A stretch of 64,000 nucleotides of DNA, taken from the NCBI GenBank assembly GCA_022600195.1, contig JAHZKX010000064.1, positions 62,001 through 126,000 on the forward strand, given 5' to 3'. The notes under the pieces were generated by a model. The model was not told the DNA's origin, did not search any database, and worked only from the letters and a program-made list of their open reading frames with translations. Positions 9,398-18,830 of the stretch are shown here, piece after piece; position 1 is the first letter of the stretch; each line of letters begins with the position of its first letter. Source of the stretch: Planctomycetota bacterium. Its GTDB lineage: Bacteria > Planctomycetota > Planctomycetia > Planctomycetales > Planctomycetaceae. The position numbers and the translations under genes are program-made.

Positions 9398-9685
9398 ATG
9401 AACCAGTACTTAACTGACCGACAGCAACAAATACTCGACTATATTACCAACGAAATTGATCACACAGGAAAAGCCCCCACCTATTTCGAGATTGCCCGCG
9501 CATTGGAGATTCACTCGCTCAGCATTGTTTCCCAACACCTGAAAGCACTTGAGCAGAAAGGTTGGATTACCTGTCAACCGCTACAATCAAGGGGTATTAC
9601 ATTGAAGGAAAATGTCCGCGACTATCGACTTGCCTTTTGGGGCAATGTGGAAGAGGGTCGCGTAGCCTTTAATAAGACCATCTGA
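9398..9685 (+). CDS. LexA-like winged-helix protein lacking the S24 protease domain
   Basis: 95 residues that align by eye with LexA residues 1-85. It has the N-terminal LTDRQQQILDYI, the helix-turn-helix with APTYFEIARALEI, the wing and the SRGITL strand. The ATG at 9398 has AAAGGAG 6 bp upstream, which excludes the in-frame upstream ATG at 9332. The protein ends at a segment (LAFWGNVEEG) that matches the LexA cleavage hinge (LPLVGRVAAG); nothing of the Ser/Lys protease follows. It should bind DNA but cannot self-cleave on RecA activation. It may be a constitutive repressor or a remnant. The bona fide lexA is not in the window. Confidence 0.85.
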   Translation: MNQYLTDRQQQILDYITNEIDHTGKAPTYFEIARALEIHSLSIVSQHLKALEQKGWITCQPLQSRGITLKENVRDYRLAFWGNVEEGRVAFNKTI

Positions 9686-9876
9686 GAACGCACATCATGC
9701 GCGTTTTGTTCGGTACAGATGATCTGTTCAGAGACAGCATTTCCTGAATTTTCGCTCTGATATCGTCAATTATTCTGTTCAAACCAAACACATTAGTGTA
9801 CGCTTATGTAATGACAAGATTCTTTTAGCAACTCAGTGTTGATGAATCGATTTGTTTTACTTGAAAGTTGAAATTG

Positions 9877-11223
9877 ATGCTCAGGATTGAAAATCAATCA
9901 GTTCGTTTCTGCGACAGAATGCCTCGACGTTCTTTCATGCAGATTGGTGGTTTGGCATTAGGGGGCGCTTCTCTACCACAGATTTTACGAGCGCAGGAAC
10001 AAAGTGGGAAACCATCATCCCACAAAGCGGTCATCATGATTTTTCTCGCCGGTGGCCCTCCGCATCAGGACATGTTTGATTTAAAACCGGATGCACCATC
10101 TGAAATACGAGGTGAGTTTAAGCCTATCGACACGAACGTGCCCGGCATTCAAATCAGCGAGTTAATGCCGCGTGTGGCAGGAATGATGGATAAGTTCTCA
10201 ATCATTCGATCTCTTGTTGGCGCAGAAGGACGCCACGACTCTTTTGAGTGTTGCACAGGCCATCACTTCCGCAGTGCACAGCCTCAGGGTGGCTGGCCTG
10301 CATTGGGTTCGACACTTTCCAAAGTCAAAGGACCAGTCAATCCAACTGTCCCTCCCTATATCGATTTGTCGCATACAATGGCTCATAATCCCTGGAACAT
10401 AAAAAGCTCCGGCTTTCTGGGATTGGAACATGCACCATTTCGACCAGATGGACGCGTCATGGAAAATATGAAACTCAACTCGATTTCCAATGCGCGTCTC
10501 AATGAGCGCGCCAACTTGCTGAACGAACTGGACCGATTTCGCAAAGTCGCAGAGACACGGCTCACCGATGGAACCTATGACGGCCATACAAAACAGGCTT
10601 TGGAAGTGCTTTCCTCATCCAGGCTCGTAGAAGCCCTGGATCTGAAAAAAGAAGACCCTAAAGTACGTGCGCGATACGGAACAGATAGCCCCAAGGTTTT
10701 GAACTACCCGCTGGATAATGGGTATCAGGCTATCATGTCTCGTTTTCTTCAGGCGCGTCGTGCTGTTGAAGCAGGCGCCCGCTGCGTGACATGCAGCTTT
10801 GCCCATTTTGATTGGCATGGGAATAATTTTGGATATGCGCGAAAAGTCATCCCGTTGCTCGATCAAGGTGTCGCAGCATTGGTCGAAGACCTCCACGAAC
10901 GTGGCATGGAAAAGGATGTCACAGTTCTGGTCTGGGGAGAATTTGGACGGACTCCAAAAATCAACAAAAGAGCCGGACGCGATCATTGGCCACGCGTGCA
11001 TGCCGCATTAATGGCAGGAGGCGGAATGAAAACCGGACAAGTCATCGGTTCGACCAACAGGTTAGCTGAAGAAGCCGTTGATCGCCCCGTGCATATGCAG
11101 GAAGTCTTTGCGACCCTGTATCACAATCTGGGAATTGATACTGCGAACACCACCATCGCAGATCATAACGGCCGCCCACAATATCTCATCGATCAGCAAA
11201 CACCCATTCGCGAACTTGTTTAA
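9877..11223 (+). CDS. DUF1501 family protein, Tat-exported (second)
   Basis: 448 residues. A twin-arginine signal (PRRSFMQIGG, Arg about 17-18) and an Ala cleavage region precede a DUF1501 domain with FLAGGPPHQD, WGEFGRTPK and GRDHW. ATG 9877 is preferred; an in-frame TTG lies 9 bp upstream and no strong Shine-Dalgarno decides. The N-terminal motif, the EFGRTPK box and the GRDHW box are shared with the protein at 7484-8929, but the rest diverges, so they are distant paralogues. No DUF1549/DUF1553 partner is adjacent. Confidence 0.9.
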   Translation: MLRIENQSVRFCDRMPRRSFMQIGGLALGGASLPQILRAQEQSGKPSSHKAVIMIFLAGGPPHQDMFDLKPDAPSEIRGEFKPIDTNVPGIQISELMPRVAGMMDKFSIIRSLVGAEGRHDSFECCTGHHFRSAQPQGGWPALGSTLSKVKGPVNPTVPPYIDLSHTMAHNPWNIKSSGFLGLEHAPFRPDGRVMENMKLNSISNARLNERANLLNELDRFRKVAETRLTDGTYDGHTKQALEVLSSSRLVEALDLKKEDPKVRARYGTDSPKVLNYPLDNGYQAIMSRFLQARRAVEAGARCVTCSFAHFDWHGNNFGYARKVIPLLDQGVAALVEDLHERGMEKDVTVLVWGEFGRTPKINKRAGRDHWPRVHAALMAGGGMKTGQVIGSTNRLAEEAVDRPVHMQEVFATLYHNLGIDTANTTIADHNGRPQYLIDQQTPIRELV

Positions 11224-11986
11224 TTCGCGTGCTACCAGATCAAGCTGACGACTGCACCGTCTCCCTGCAGTGCGGAGAGTAACTTCACCCCAGAGCCTCT
11301 CCCCTTTTCGTTTACCCTTCGTAGGCCTCACGTTTCACAATCGATTTACTTTACTTGTGGTTGAGCAGAGTTTCATTTTGAACAACACCACAACTACATG
11401 CGCAACATGTCTTTCTGGAATAATTCCAGTCAGTAAGAAAACATGTTTACCCTATAGTATTGGTATTTTTCATAATAATTGCGCGGTATTTGATTGCTCG
11501 AAATGCCTCACAATGAGGTATACCACTCAATTTATAAATTGAAAGTTCTAAAAGTCTATATCGTACTATATTAATGATACAGAGATTCACGCTTCGTAAA
11601 ATCGAATTTGATAATGGTCAAAACAAATGGAAGTCATTTACGAATCAAATACTGAGCGGTGTAATCTCGCAATTACTACTTTATCGCTGTTCATAGAACA
11701 ACGCGATCTTTCATGAAATTACTATGGCCTGCTACAAACTGTTACTGATTTTTGTCTAAGACATCTTAAAGTTTGTCTGTCTTTTTGACCGGCAAGCCCG
11801 AGTTGTTTTCACATTTTTTATTTTCTTGCAATCAACAGCAAACAGAAGCAGTCGACCTCGATTGAAACATTTCAGAATTCATTGGAAGAAGCTGAATTCG
11901 TGAAATGATTACCTGATCAAAAAGAAATAATAATTTTCGAATGCATCATGCACTCTCCATGACCCACATCATAAACGAATGAGTCT
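11224..11986. other. 763-bp AT-rich intergenic region
   Basis: No convincing coding frame. It contains a small hairpin CCTCA/TGAGG (11506-11518) next to a 16-bp perfect palindrome, listed separately. The right end must hold the promoter of the receiver gene, but I see no strong -35/-10 pair. Confidence 0.5.
11527..11542. repeat. 16-bp perfect AT-rich palindrome
   Basis: TCAATTTATAAATTGA is a perfect inverted repeat without spacer, 8 bp after a CCTCA/TGAGG hairpin. It could be a protein-binding site or a cruciform; nothing connects it to a gene. Confidence 0.4.
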
Positions 11987-12466
11987 ATGAATTTATCTAT
12001 TCTATTAGTCGATGACGAACCACAGATTCTAAAATGTGTACGCAGCGCGCTGCACCCATTAGAAAAAGATAAAATTGTCATTCGGACCAGCACTTCCGCC
12101 GAAGAAGCCATTGAATTAATCAATAAATTTCAAATTGATGTTGTGATCACCGACGAGAACATGACGGGCATGTCCGGAACCGAATTGCTGGCCTGGATTT
12201 CAAAGAACTATCCAGAAACAAAAAAAATCGTACTAACCGGTGATAATTTACTATCGACGGCAATACGCGCCATCAATCAGGGAGGCGTTGATGCTTATCT
12301 GACAAAACCATTCAAGAATAGCGTATTGCTTGATACGATTCATGGAGTTCTTCTGACAAAAGACCGGGAGACCCGCATACGGGCTATTCGAGAATCCATT
12401 ATTCAAGATCTGACAGCGCAAGTAGAAAAACAGACTGCAAATAATTTTGTTGCTTTCGAAACTTGA
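11987..12466 (+). CDS. Stand-alone response regulator receiver protein
   Basis: 159 residues. A complete receiver domain carries the acidic pair D9/D10, phospho-acceptor D56 (TDENMTGMSG), T84 and K107 (LTKPF). About 40 further helical residues form no recognisable output domain. The sequence around D56 resembles receivers linked to HD-GYP or hybrid kinases. It acts as a single-domain relay or must hand its signal to a partner by protein contact. No kinase is adjacent; the nearest is at 27286-28002. It ends 22 bp from the convergent DUF1559 gene. Confidence 0.9.
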   Translation: MNLSILLVDDEPQILKCVRSALHPLEKDKIVIRTSTSAEEAIELINKFQIDVVITDENMTGMSGTELLAWISKNYPETKKIVLTGDNLLSTAIRAINQGGVDAYLTKPFKNSVLLDTIHGVLLTKDRETRIRAIRESIIQDLTAQVEKQTANNFVAFET

Positions 12467-12488
12467 AGCATTCGCCGGTGAAAGAATA

Positions 12489-13487
12489 TCAGGGCACGAA
12501 ATTCGTTGACTCTTTTCCATCAGCGGTTCCCAATTCCCGATAGACTACGGAATCCATATTCTCACTCAAGAATCTTACAGCACCATCGCCAAATCCAAAA
12601 TGCGCCCCACCAACATGTTCACTGCCTGCTGACTGATAGAAGTTGTTATTAAACCCGCCAGCAGTGCCACCCGAGATGCCGGTATCAAACATCGTACTCA
12701 CACCACCGACAGCCCAACCATCCTGGCTCATTCTAGGAGCCGTTGAGCCATGTAACTTCAACATTTCTCCAGCCATAATGGTATTCGAAGTCCCATCGTC
12801 AACGTCACGAATTGCGGTACCACTATTCACCGAAAACATACCCAGAAAACCGGTACTGCCCCCACCAAACGTACCGATCAGAGGCGTAGTTTCATGGGTG
12901 ATATGAATGACATCACCATCCGCCCAGCCGTTTCCTCCTCCAATACAAACACCATAATCTCCCCCCCCCTTTGTAAAAGGATTGGTGAGATTAACAGGAA
13001 CTCCACTCGAACTCGGGTTTTCGCTGATCATGATCGAGAGATCAAGATTCCGTACTTTGCTGCGGCGGGTGGGGCAATAAAAAACTGGAACATCGGTTTC
13101 AGCGACAAGCCGGTTACCCATAACATTCGTATTGAAATTCCATTTATTATATATCGTAGCCTGATCAACAAATGGTAAAATCTGGACCATCCAACTGGTA
13201 CCGTGTAACCCCGGCGCAGTCGTGTTTCCTGCTTCTCTCCAGACATCATAGCCTGAAGGTCCGGGTGTTATAGCGACCGCGCCCGGAGGAAACACGCCAT
13301 GAGTTTCATGGTAATTGTGTAATGCCAACGCCAATTGTTTCATGTTGTTTTTACAGGTACTTCGGCGTGCTGCTTCTCGCGCCTGTTGGACTGCAGGTAG
13401 CAACAATGCAATCAAAATGGCGATTATGGCAATCACCACCAGTAACTCTATCAGCGTAAAACCACGCCTCTGGTTTGCATAGCGCAT
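12489..13487 (-). CDS. DUF1559 domain protein with type IV pilin-like N-terminus
   Basis: 332 residues. A prepilin-type motif (RRGFTLIELL) leads into the long hydrophobic helix seen in planctomycete DUF1559 proteins (also called SBP_bac_10 or H-X9-DG proteins). The C-terminus has the family HVGGAHFGFGDGAVRF box. AAGGG lies 7 bp before ATG 13487, so this start is preferred over an in-frame ATG at 13520. A prepilin peptidase should process it, after which it stays anchored by its helix, probably as a minor pseudopilin. It is a clear paralogue of 14133-15164. Confidence 0.9.
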   Translation of the reverse strand: MRYANQRRGFTLIELLVVIAIIAILIALLLPAVQQAREAARRSTCKNNMKQLALALHNYHETHGVFPPGAVAITPGPSGYDVWREAGNTTAPGLHGTSWMVQILPFVDQATIYNKWNFNTNVMGNRLVAETDVPVFYCPTRRSKVRNLDLSIMISENPSSSGVPVNLTNPFTKGGGDYGVCIGGGNGWADGDVIHITHETTPLIGTFGGGSTGFLGMFSVNSGTAIRDVDDGTSNTIMAGEMLKLHGSTAPRMSQDGWAVGGVSTMFDTGISGGTAGGFNNNFYQSAGSEHVGGAHFGFGDGAVRFLSENMDSVVYRELGTADGKESTNFVP

Positions 13488-13627
13488 TAGAATACCCTTG
13501 AAAAATGAGAAATGAAACAAATAAAGAAATGAATTTTCAAATAGTCAATTGTATAAAAATAAAGCTGTAAAATACTCGTATATCATCGGGTAATCATAAT
13601 ATTTTATGTAGCAGCATACACAACTTT

Positions 13628-14029
13628 TTACTTCGACGTTAAATCAAAATTAAACTCATTCGCTCCCGCTTTTACATCTGCGGTAAGCTCAGTTTCACCA
13701 CCACTGTATTTCTCGGGAATGACCTCTTTCTCATCCTTTAGTTTACTCACAGTAACCTTATGTTTACCGATCGCTGCCCCTTTTTCCTCCCGAATATAAA
13801 TCAACTCATAATTCCCTTCACTGTCGGTTGTTGAAGCAGAAGCACGCACCTTTTCGGGCATGAATGTCACACTGGCATCAGCCAGGGGGGCACCATCCAT
13901 CGTAATTTTTCCTGTCACCTGACCTAAACTGGGAGCATCGCTTCCCGCACCACCACAGGCTGTCAGTGATATGACGAAACCAAAACTAACCACCAAACTA
14001 CAAAACGCTCGCAATTGTTGCATTCTCAA
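13628..14029 (-). CDS. Small carboxypeptidase-regulatory-like lipoprotein
   Basis: 133 residues. The signal peptide ends in a lipobox LTAC (Cys about 25) followed by GG. The remainder is a transthyretin/carboxypeptidase-regulatory-like beta-sandwich: GKITMDGAPLADASVTF, TDSEGNYEL and IGKHKVTV are typical strands. Such lipoproteins commonly accompany DUF1559 genes in planctomycetes and may dock or stabilise them at the cell envelope (inference). It lies between two DUF1559 genes on the same strand. Confidence 0.85.
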   Translation of the reverse strand: MRMQQLRAFCSLVVSFGFVISLTACGGAGSDAPSLGQVTGKITMDGAPLADASVTFMPEKVRASASTTDSEGNYELIYIREEKGAAIGKHKVTVSKLKDEKEVIPEKYSGGETELTADVKAGANEFNFDLTSK

Positions 14030-14069
14030 TCTATCCTTATCTAACGATCAAAAAGGGGGCATATAATTG

Positions 14070-14110
14070 ATAACAACACAGAGAACTCAGTTCGTTCTCT
14101 GTGTTGTTAT
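14070..14110. terminator. Strong 17-bp hairpin between the DUF1559 and lipoprotein genes
   Basis: ATAACAACACAGAGAAC (14070-14086) pairs perfectly with 14094-14110 across a 7-nt loop. On the plus strand it is followed at once by ATTTTTTT, the form of an intrinsic terminator, though no plus-strand gene precedes it. On the minus strand the T run comes only about 16 nt later. It may act in both directions and separate the upstream DUF1559 transcript from the lipoprotein gene. Confidence 0.75.
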
Positions 14111-14132
14111 ATTTTTTTACTATCAAACCAGT

Positions 14133-15164
14133 TTAAAATTCACCCGCGGTCTTCCCACCATCGGCCGTACCAATGCGGTTGAAAGTCACCGTGTCAATAT
14201 TTTCACTGATAAACCGTACGGAACCATCTGCCATCCCAAAATGAGCACCACCAATATGGTCACTGCCTGGTGCTTCGTACTGACCACCATTGATGCCTCG
14301 ATTCACTCCCGAACCGCTTTCAGTTGAAATAGATCCATGGTCTGTGTCAAAAATGTTAGCCACTCCACCAGCAGCCCAGCTATCCAGGCTGAGTGTCGAG
14401 TCAGCGCCAGTCAGTCGCTGCATTTCTCCAACCATCAGAGTATTTGACGTTCCGTCTTTAATATCACGAATCTGGGTATCACTGTTAGGATAGAAAATCC
14501 CCAGATGTCCCCCACCTAAAGTTCCCATCCATTCATTAGAGGCTCCCACACCTAACGCTTCATGACCACCAGTAGCAAAAGCATCACTGAATCCATTGCC
14601 GGAACCTTTGCATCCGCCGTAATCTGATCCCCCTTTAGTAAAGGGATTCGTAATTGTTGTTGAACCAGGAGTTTCATCCAACTGCATTTTTTCATCAATT
14701 TTACGAACTTTACTGCGACGAGACGGACAATAAAAAGCTGGAATATCGACTTCCGCGACGGCACGGTTCCCCATCACATTTGTATTATTGTTCCATCGGT
14801 TATAGACGTTGGCCTGATCAACGAAGGGTAAAAGCTGGAACATCCAACTCGTTCCATGTCTGCCGTTGTTAGCCAGGGTCCCCGCTTCTACCCAGGGACG
14901 CCAGCGAATCGTTTTTCCACTACCACCATTAGTCGTGGTCACAATCGACCCTGGAGGAAAGACAGTATGCGTTTCATGATAATTATGTAAGCCTAGTGCA
15001 ATCTGTTTCAGTTGGTTCTTACACGTTGATCGCCTGGCTGCCTCACGTGCCTGTTGAACTGCCGGTAATAACAGCGCAATCAAAATCGCGATAATCGCGA
15101 TCACCACCAATAATTCAATGAGCGTGAAACCCATTTTCCGAGTTTTTTTACGTTCGATCTGCAT
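14133..15164 (-). CDS. DUF1559 domain protein with type IV pilin-like N-terminus (second)
   Basis: 343 residues. The prepilin-type motif MGFTLIELL is followed by an almost identical hydrophobic helix to the paralogue at 12489-13487, then by the shared HGTSWM, LPFVDQA and FYCP boxes and a C-terminal HIGGAHFGMADGSVRF box. AGGA lies about 8 bp before the ATG at 15164. The middle regions of the two paralogues diverge, as expected if they recognise different partners. The transcript probably stops at the hairpin at 14070-14110. Confidence 0.9.
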   Translation of the reverse strand: MQIERKKTRKMGFTLIELLVVIAIIAILIALLLPAVQQAREAARRSTCKNQLKQIALGLHNYHETHTVFPPGSIVTTTNGGSGKTIRWRPWVEAGTLANNGRHGTSWMFQLLPFVDQANVYNRWNNNTNVMGNRAVAEVDIPAFYCPSRRSKVRKIDEKMQLDETPGSTTITNPFTKGGSDYGGCKGSGNGFSDAFATGGHEALGVGASNEWMGTLGGGHLGIFYPNSDTQIRDIKDGTSNTLMVGEMQRLTGADSTLSLDSWAAGGVANIFDTDHGSISTESGSGVNRGINGGQYEAPGSDHIGGAHFGMADGSVRFISENIDTVTFNRIGTADGGKTAGEF

Positions 15165-15996
15165 AATAATTCCTAATATAAAAAAGAAAAATGAAGTAAG
15201 TTTTGCGATTCAACAGGTTTCATTCGCATAAGTAAAACAGAAAGGTCTGCTAAGTGAGCTGACATGCTTCAGAACATAAAGTTTTGAGCAAAATGCATCG
15301 ATTTTCTGTTTCATTCTTGCGTGAATACATTATAGATCACGCTCCGATATGAAATCATCTCTTTATTAAAGCAAAAGATGTATGAATAGTCAAAATAGTT
15401 TGGTTCAAACCTACGTAAATCGCTATGAAATCTAAACTAAGTTAACAAAAGCATATCCCATTAGACCAGACAATATTAATACCGATTTCGATCAAATCTC
15501 ACACAAATCCCATCTCTTTTTGGAAATCAAGGCTTGAGCATGGGACATGACAGTCTTACCCAAAGTAGAGGGGAGTCCGATTCAAATATCTCAGAAATCC
15601 AGGTAATAATTTTCCAGGTTGCCACATCTAAGCTGAGTAAAACTGAATAAGACTCGAATGAGACCATTTTCCGATCGGATCACTATGACTCTAAAAATAC
15701 TGCTGATTCTTGATAACTGAATTCCCACAGCCATTATTCAGCCTCACAGCAACGATACTATTGCCTCTTTTAAAAATGGTTTTTTAAACTGTCCAACAGA
15801 GCGCAAGGCTTAATCTCCCTCTGATTTCAATCTCTTTTTCAAATCTGAATGAATTGACATTTTGGACAAGATATAATCAGAACGTTGATCATTGAGCGAT
15901 CAACCTATACATTAAACAGTGAAATAATTGAATCGTGGTTCAGTATCTAAAATGCACAAAATCCGCCCTGCCATCAATAATAAGGAACTCAGTCAA
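15165..15996. other. 832-bp divergent intergenic region
   Basis: AT-rich sequence between the divergent DUF1559 and PQQ-propeller genes. I find no convincing ORF or RNA gene. The distal end carries a TATAAT box and an inverted repeat, listed separately. Confidence 0.5.
15872..15904 (+). promoter_or_regulatory. Putative -10 box with inverted repeat upstream of the PQQ-propeller gene
   Basis: TATAAT (15872-15877) is followed by GTTGATC (15884-15890), a 7-bp spacer and GATCAAC (15898-15904). The palindrome would cover the expected transcription start, a typical repressor position. A TTGACA at 15854-15859 is only 12 bp from the -10, too close for a standard promoter, so the -35 is uncertain. Confidence 0.4.
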
Positions 15997-17316
15997 ATGC
16001 CAGTTCGAATTCTCTCTGCGGTAACTTTACTGCTTTTCAGTTCTTCGTTCGCCACCGCTGAAAATTGGCCACAGTGGCTGGGACCAGATCGGGCCAGTAT
16101 CTGGAATGCTTCCGGCATCGTAGACTCCTTTCCAAAGCAGGGCTTGAAAGTCGAATGGCGAGTTCCCGTCGGACTGGGATACAGTGGCCCGGCTGTCGTA
16201 GACGACAAAGTCTACCTGATGGATTACATCAAAAAATCAGGCGAACTGGTGAACAATCCGGGAGGGACTTCTAAGATAAAGGGAAAGGAACGCGTTCTGT
16301 GTTTCTCGGCAAAAACCGGCAAAGTTCTCTGGGAGCATTCCTATCACTCTCCCTACGATATCTCCTATGCAGCTGGTCCCCGTTGCACTCCCACTGTCGC
16401 TGATGGAAAGGTCTATACACTAGGCGCAGAGGGAAATCTGATTTGCCTGAATGCCGATAACGGTAATGTCATCTGGAGTAAAGATTTCAAAACGGACTAC
16501 AACGCCAAAACCCCTTTCTGGGGACACGCTGCCAGCCCACTCGTCGAAGGCGACACACTGTACTGTCTGGTGGGAGGCAAAGGATCAATCGCAGTCGCAT
16601 TTGATAAAAATACTGGAAAAGAACTTTGGAGATCTCTCGATAACAAGGAGACCGGCTATTGCCCGCCAACCATGATTACGCATAAAGGAACCAGACAACT
16701 TTTAATCTGGCATCCCACTTCACTCAATTCACTCAATCCGAAAACAGGCAAAGTCTTTTGGACGATCCCGCTCAAACCCGGTTATGGCATGTCAGTCACC
16801 GTCCCTCGTCAACAAGGAGATTTCCTCTACGTCTCTGCAATTGGTGACGAAGCAGCCTGGATCCATCTGGAAAACGATTCAAAACCAACGGCTGAAGTCG
16901 TCTGGAAAGGAAAAACACGATCTGCTCTCTTCTGCTGTAACAGCACTCCTTTTATCGAAGGCAATACCATCTATGGCTGCGATATTAATTCGGGAGAATT
17001 CATGGCAGTCAATTTGAAGGATGGCAAACGACTCTGGACTACGAAAAAGGTAACCAATGCCGGACGACGCGATCGCCATGCGACGGCATTTATTGTGAAG
17101 CATAACGACCAGTATTTCCTGTTTACCGAAAAAGGAGATTTGATCCTCGCCTCATTGTCTCCAACAGGTTACAAAGAAATCAGCCGATTTCACGTACTCG
17201 AACCAACGAATGAAGCCTTCGGTCGGCAAGTTGTCTGGAGTCATCCCGCATTCGCAAACAAATCACTCTTTGCACGTAACGACAAAGAGTTAGTTCGTGT
17301 GAGTCTTCAGAAATAG
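15997..17316 (+). CDS. Secreted PQQ-binding-like beta-propeller protein
   Basis: 439 residues. A signal peptide (MPVRILSAVTLLLFSSSFATA) is followed by the WPQWLGPDRASIW motif typical of planctomycete secreted propellers and by repeated blade motifs (AKTGKVLWEHS, ADNGNVIWS, KNTGKELWRS, PKTGKVFWT, KDGKRLWT). ATG 15997 gives the signal peptide and has AAGGA upstream; in-frame upstream codons would place charged residues before it. Lacking clear quinoprotein dehydrogenase residues, it is more likely a BamB-like scaffold or binding protein than an enzyme. It converges on the DUF3179 gene. Confidence 0.85.
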   Translation: MPVRILSAVTLLLFSSSFATAENWPQWLGPDRASIWNASGIVDSFPKQGLKVEWRVPVGLGYSGPAVVDDKVYLMDYIKKSGELVNNPGGTSKIKGKERVLCFSAKTGKVLWEHSYHSPYDISYAAGPRCTPTVADGKVYTLGAEGNLICLNADNGNVIWSKDFKTDYNAKTPFWGHAASPLVEGDTLYCLVGGKGSIAVAFDKNTGKELWRSLDNKETGYCPPTMITHKGTRQLLIWHPTSLNSLNPKTGKVFWTIPLKPGYGMSVTVPRQQGDFLYVSAIGDEAAWIHLENDSKPTAEVVWKGKTRSALFCCNSTPFIEGNTIYGCDINSGEFMAVNLKDGKRLWTTKKVTNAGRRDRHATAFIVKHNDQYFLFTEKGDLILASLSPTGYKEISRFHVLEPTNEAFGRQVVWSHPAFANKSLFARNDKELVRVSLQK

Positions 17317-17357
17317 AGATATACCCAGAAAGCCAGTCTACTGGGAATACTGAATAT

Positions 17358-17393
17358 CACTCCTGGTCGTCAATAAATCAACGACCAGGAGTG
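17358..17393. terminator. 13-bp hairpin between convergent genes
   Basis: CACTCCTGGTCGT (17358-17370) pairs perfectly with 17381-17393 around a 10-nt loop. It has no T run on either side, so it may need a factor or act mainly as a 3'-end stabiliser for both transcripts. Confidence 0.6.
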
Positions 17394-17410
17394 CATCAGC
17401 AGGCGTAGGA

Positions 17411-18616
17411 TTATGGCTTCTCAGTTTTTTCGGAAGTAGTAGCCTTCTGCTTGGGTTCTAATTCCTGCTTCTTATCGACTTCAGATATTTCGGCTACTTT
17501 CGCAGCGGAAAATAACTCGGTATCCGTATTAAATACATACCAGGCAAACCAAAAAGAGTACATCCATCTCACATCTTTATCAGGATTCACAACACGCAAT
17601 GAATTCGCTTGTGGATTATAAACCAGCGTGAATTTTTTTCCTCCCAGCTCCTGCTCTAATTCCTGGGACTCTGTGAGATGTTGAAAAGCAGAAACGGGGT
17701 AGGCACGCATCTTGTCACCAACCCAAACACCCAATAGCGGAGATTTATTTGGCAAACGATGGTCCTCTTTCGCCACTTGAAACATCAAGATCATTTCATC
17801 GTCGAAGTAGGGGGCATAAGCCCGTTGACTATAATCACGTGGATGACCTGTATCAGTAGAGAGAACTTGAGTTTTCGGATACCTCTGTTTCCAGTCTTCC
17901 CAGGTCGTCAGCTCAACAGGCATAGTACCTAGCTTTTCTTTGACACGCGGCCCGGCAATCCCTTGCGACATCATCTGTGACCACAGTCCATCAGTTCCAC
18001 TCGACCCGGATCGGTCATAAAGCAAGACGTTACTGTTGTATAAAAATCCAGAAACTCCAAACTCCAGATCACCGCCTGGCCCTTTGCGATTGTAAACTGC
18101 CAGCGAATCACACAATGGGCAATAGGTAACTGCAAATGAAGTCTTGCCAATTTTATCATTTACCACCTCGTGCATATCCATAATCTTCAGTGGATAGGCT
18201 CGTGCTTGACCTTCGAAGACAACTCCCGCTAACCGGTCGCCGGGTTCCATAAATGTTGCATCTGCCACACTGATAAATTCCGGATCCGTCAGGGCAGGAA
18301 TCCCATCTTTAGGAACGCCCCCACTGTGTATTTCACTTTCCGACAATATCAGATTTTCTGTATTGAATTCGGAATCTGCAATTCCTGTTACGCCTCTTGA
18401 AATCCTCTCTTGTTGAGCAACCGATGTATTCAGGCAAAACGCTTGAATTTCATATTTATGATTCCATGCATACCAACCAGCGAAGGAAAGACCCACTACT
18501 GCGGCAAAGAAAAATGGTTTTTGTGGTCGCATTTTTTTTACAACAGGTTTGTCAGTAGCGGGAGTCACAGCATTTTGGGCTGCGTCTAAACCATCATTCT
18601 GGGGCGAAGATTCCAT
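17411..18616 (-). CDS. DUF3179 domain protein, membrane-anchored
   Basis: 401 residues: a short cytoplasmic tail, one TM helix (about residues 35-52), then an external DUF3179 domain. The family's YCPLCDS motif is present. The C-terminus is a Lys/Glu-rich tail. ATG 18616 follows AAAGGAG by 7 bp; the longer in-frame start at 18691 lacks such support. The family's function is not established. Confidence 0.85.
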   Translation of the reverse strand: MESSPQNDGLDAAQNAVTPATDKPVVKKMRPQKPFFFAAVVGLSFAGWYAWNHKYEIQAFCLNTSVAQQERISRGVTGIADSEFNTENLILSESEIHSGGVPKDGIPALTDPEFISVADATFMEPGDRLAGVVFEGQARAYPLKIMDMHEVVNDKIGKTSFAVTYCPLCDSLAVYNRKGPGGDLEFGVSGFLYNSNVLLYDRSGSSGTDGLWSQMMSQGIAGPRVKEKLGTMPVELTTWEDWKQRYPKTQVLSTDTGHPRDYSQRAYAPYFDDEMILMFQVAKEDHRLPNKSPLLGVWVGDKMRAYPVSAFQHLTESQELEQELGGKKFTLVYNPQANSLRVVNPDKDVRWMYSFWFAWYVFNTDTELFSAAKVAEISEVDKKQELEPKQKATTSEKTEKP

Positions 18617-18830
18617 CAAACTCTCCTTTGATATAGAGGGAGGGGTTTCGAAAGTGATTCGAATAAACCTGGCACCATCAGAAACGATCAAGTCTCAGAA
18701 ATATGTTAAACAGCTCACAAATCGACTCAAAAACGCTATATTGTCCGAGAATTGACTATACGATTGAAAGAATCTCGCAACTTTCCGAGTTCTACAAACT
18801 TCCAGTCCAACTGAACGGCGTTGATCGATC

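Noticed and set aside
9687-9710. AACGC/GCGTT hairpin with TTTTGTT after the LexA-like gene
   Set aside because: A stem of only 5 bp and an interrupted T run are too weak to call a terminator.
10198-10587. 129-codon minus-strand open frame inside the second DUF1501 gene
   Set aside because: Antisense shadow of a strongly supported gene; no family resemblance or start signal.
15854-15877. TTGACA with TATAAT as a full promoter
   Set aside because: The 12-bp spacer is too short for a sigma70 promoter; only the -10 was kept.
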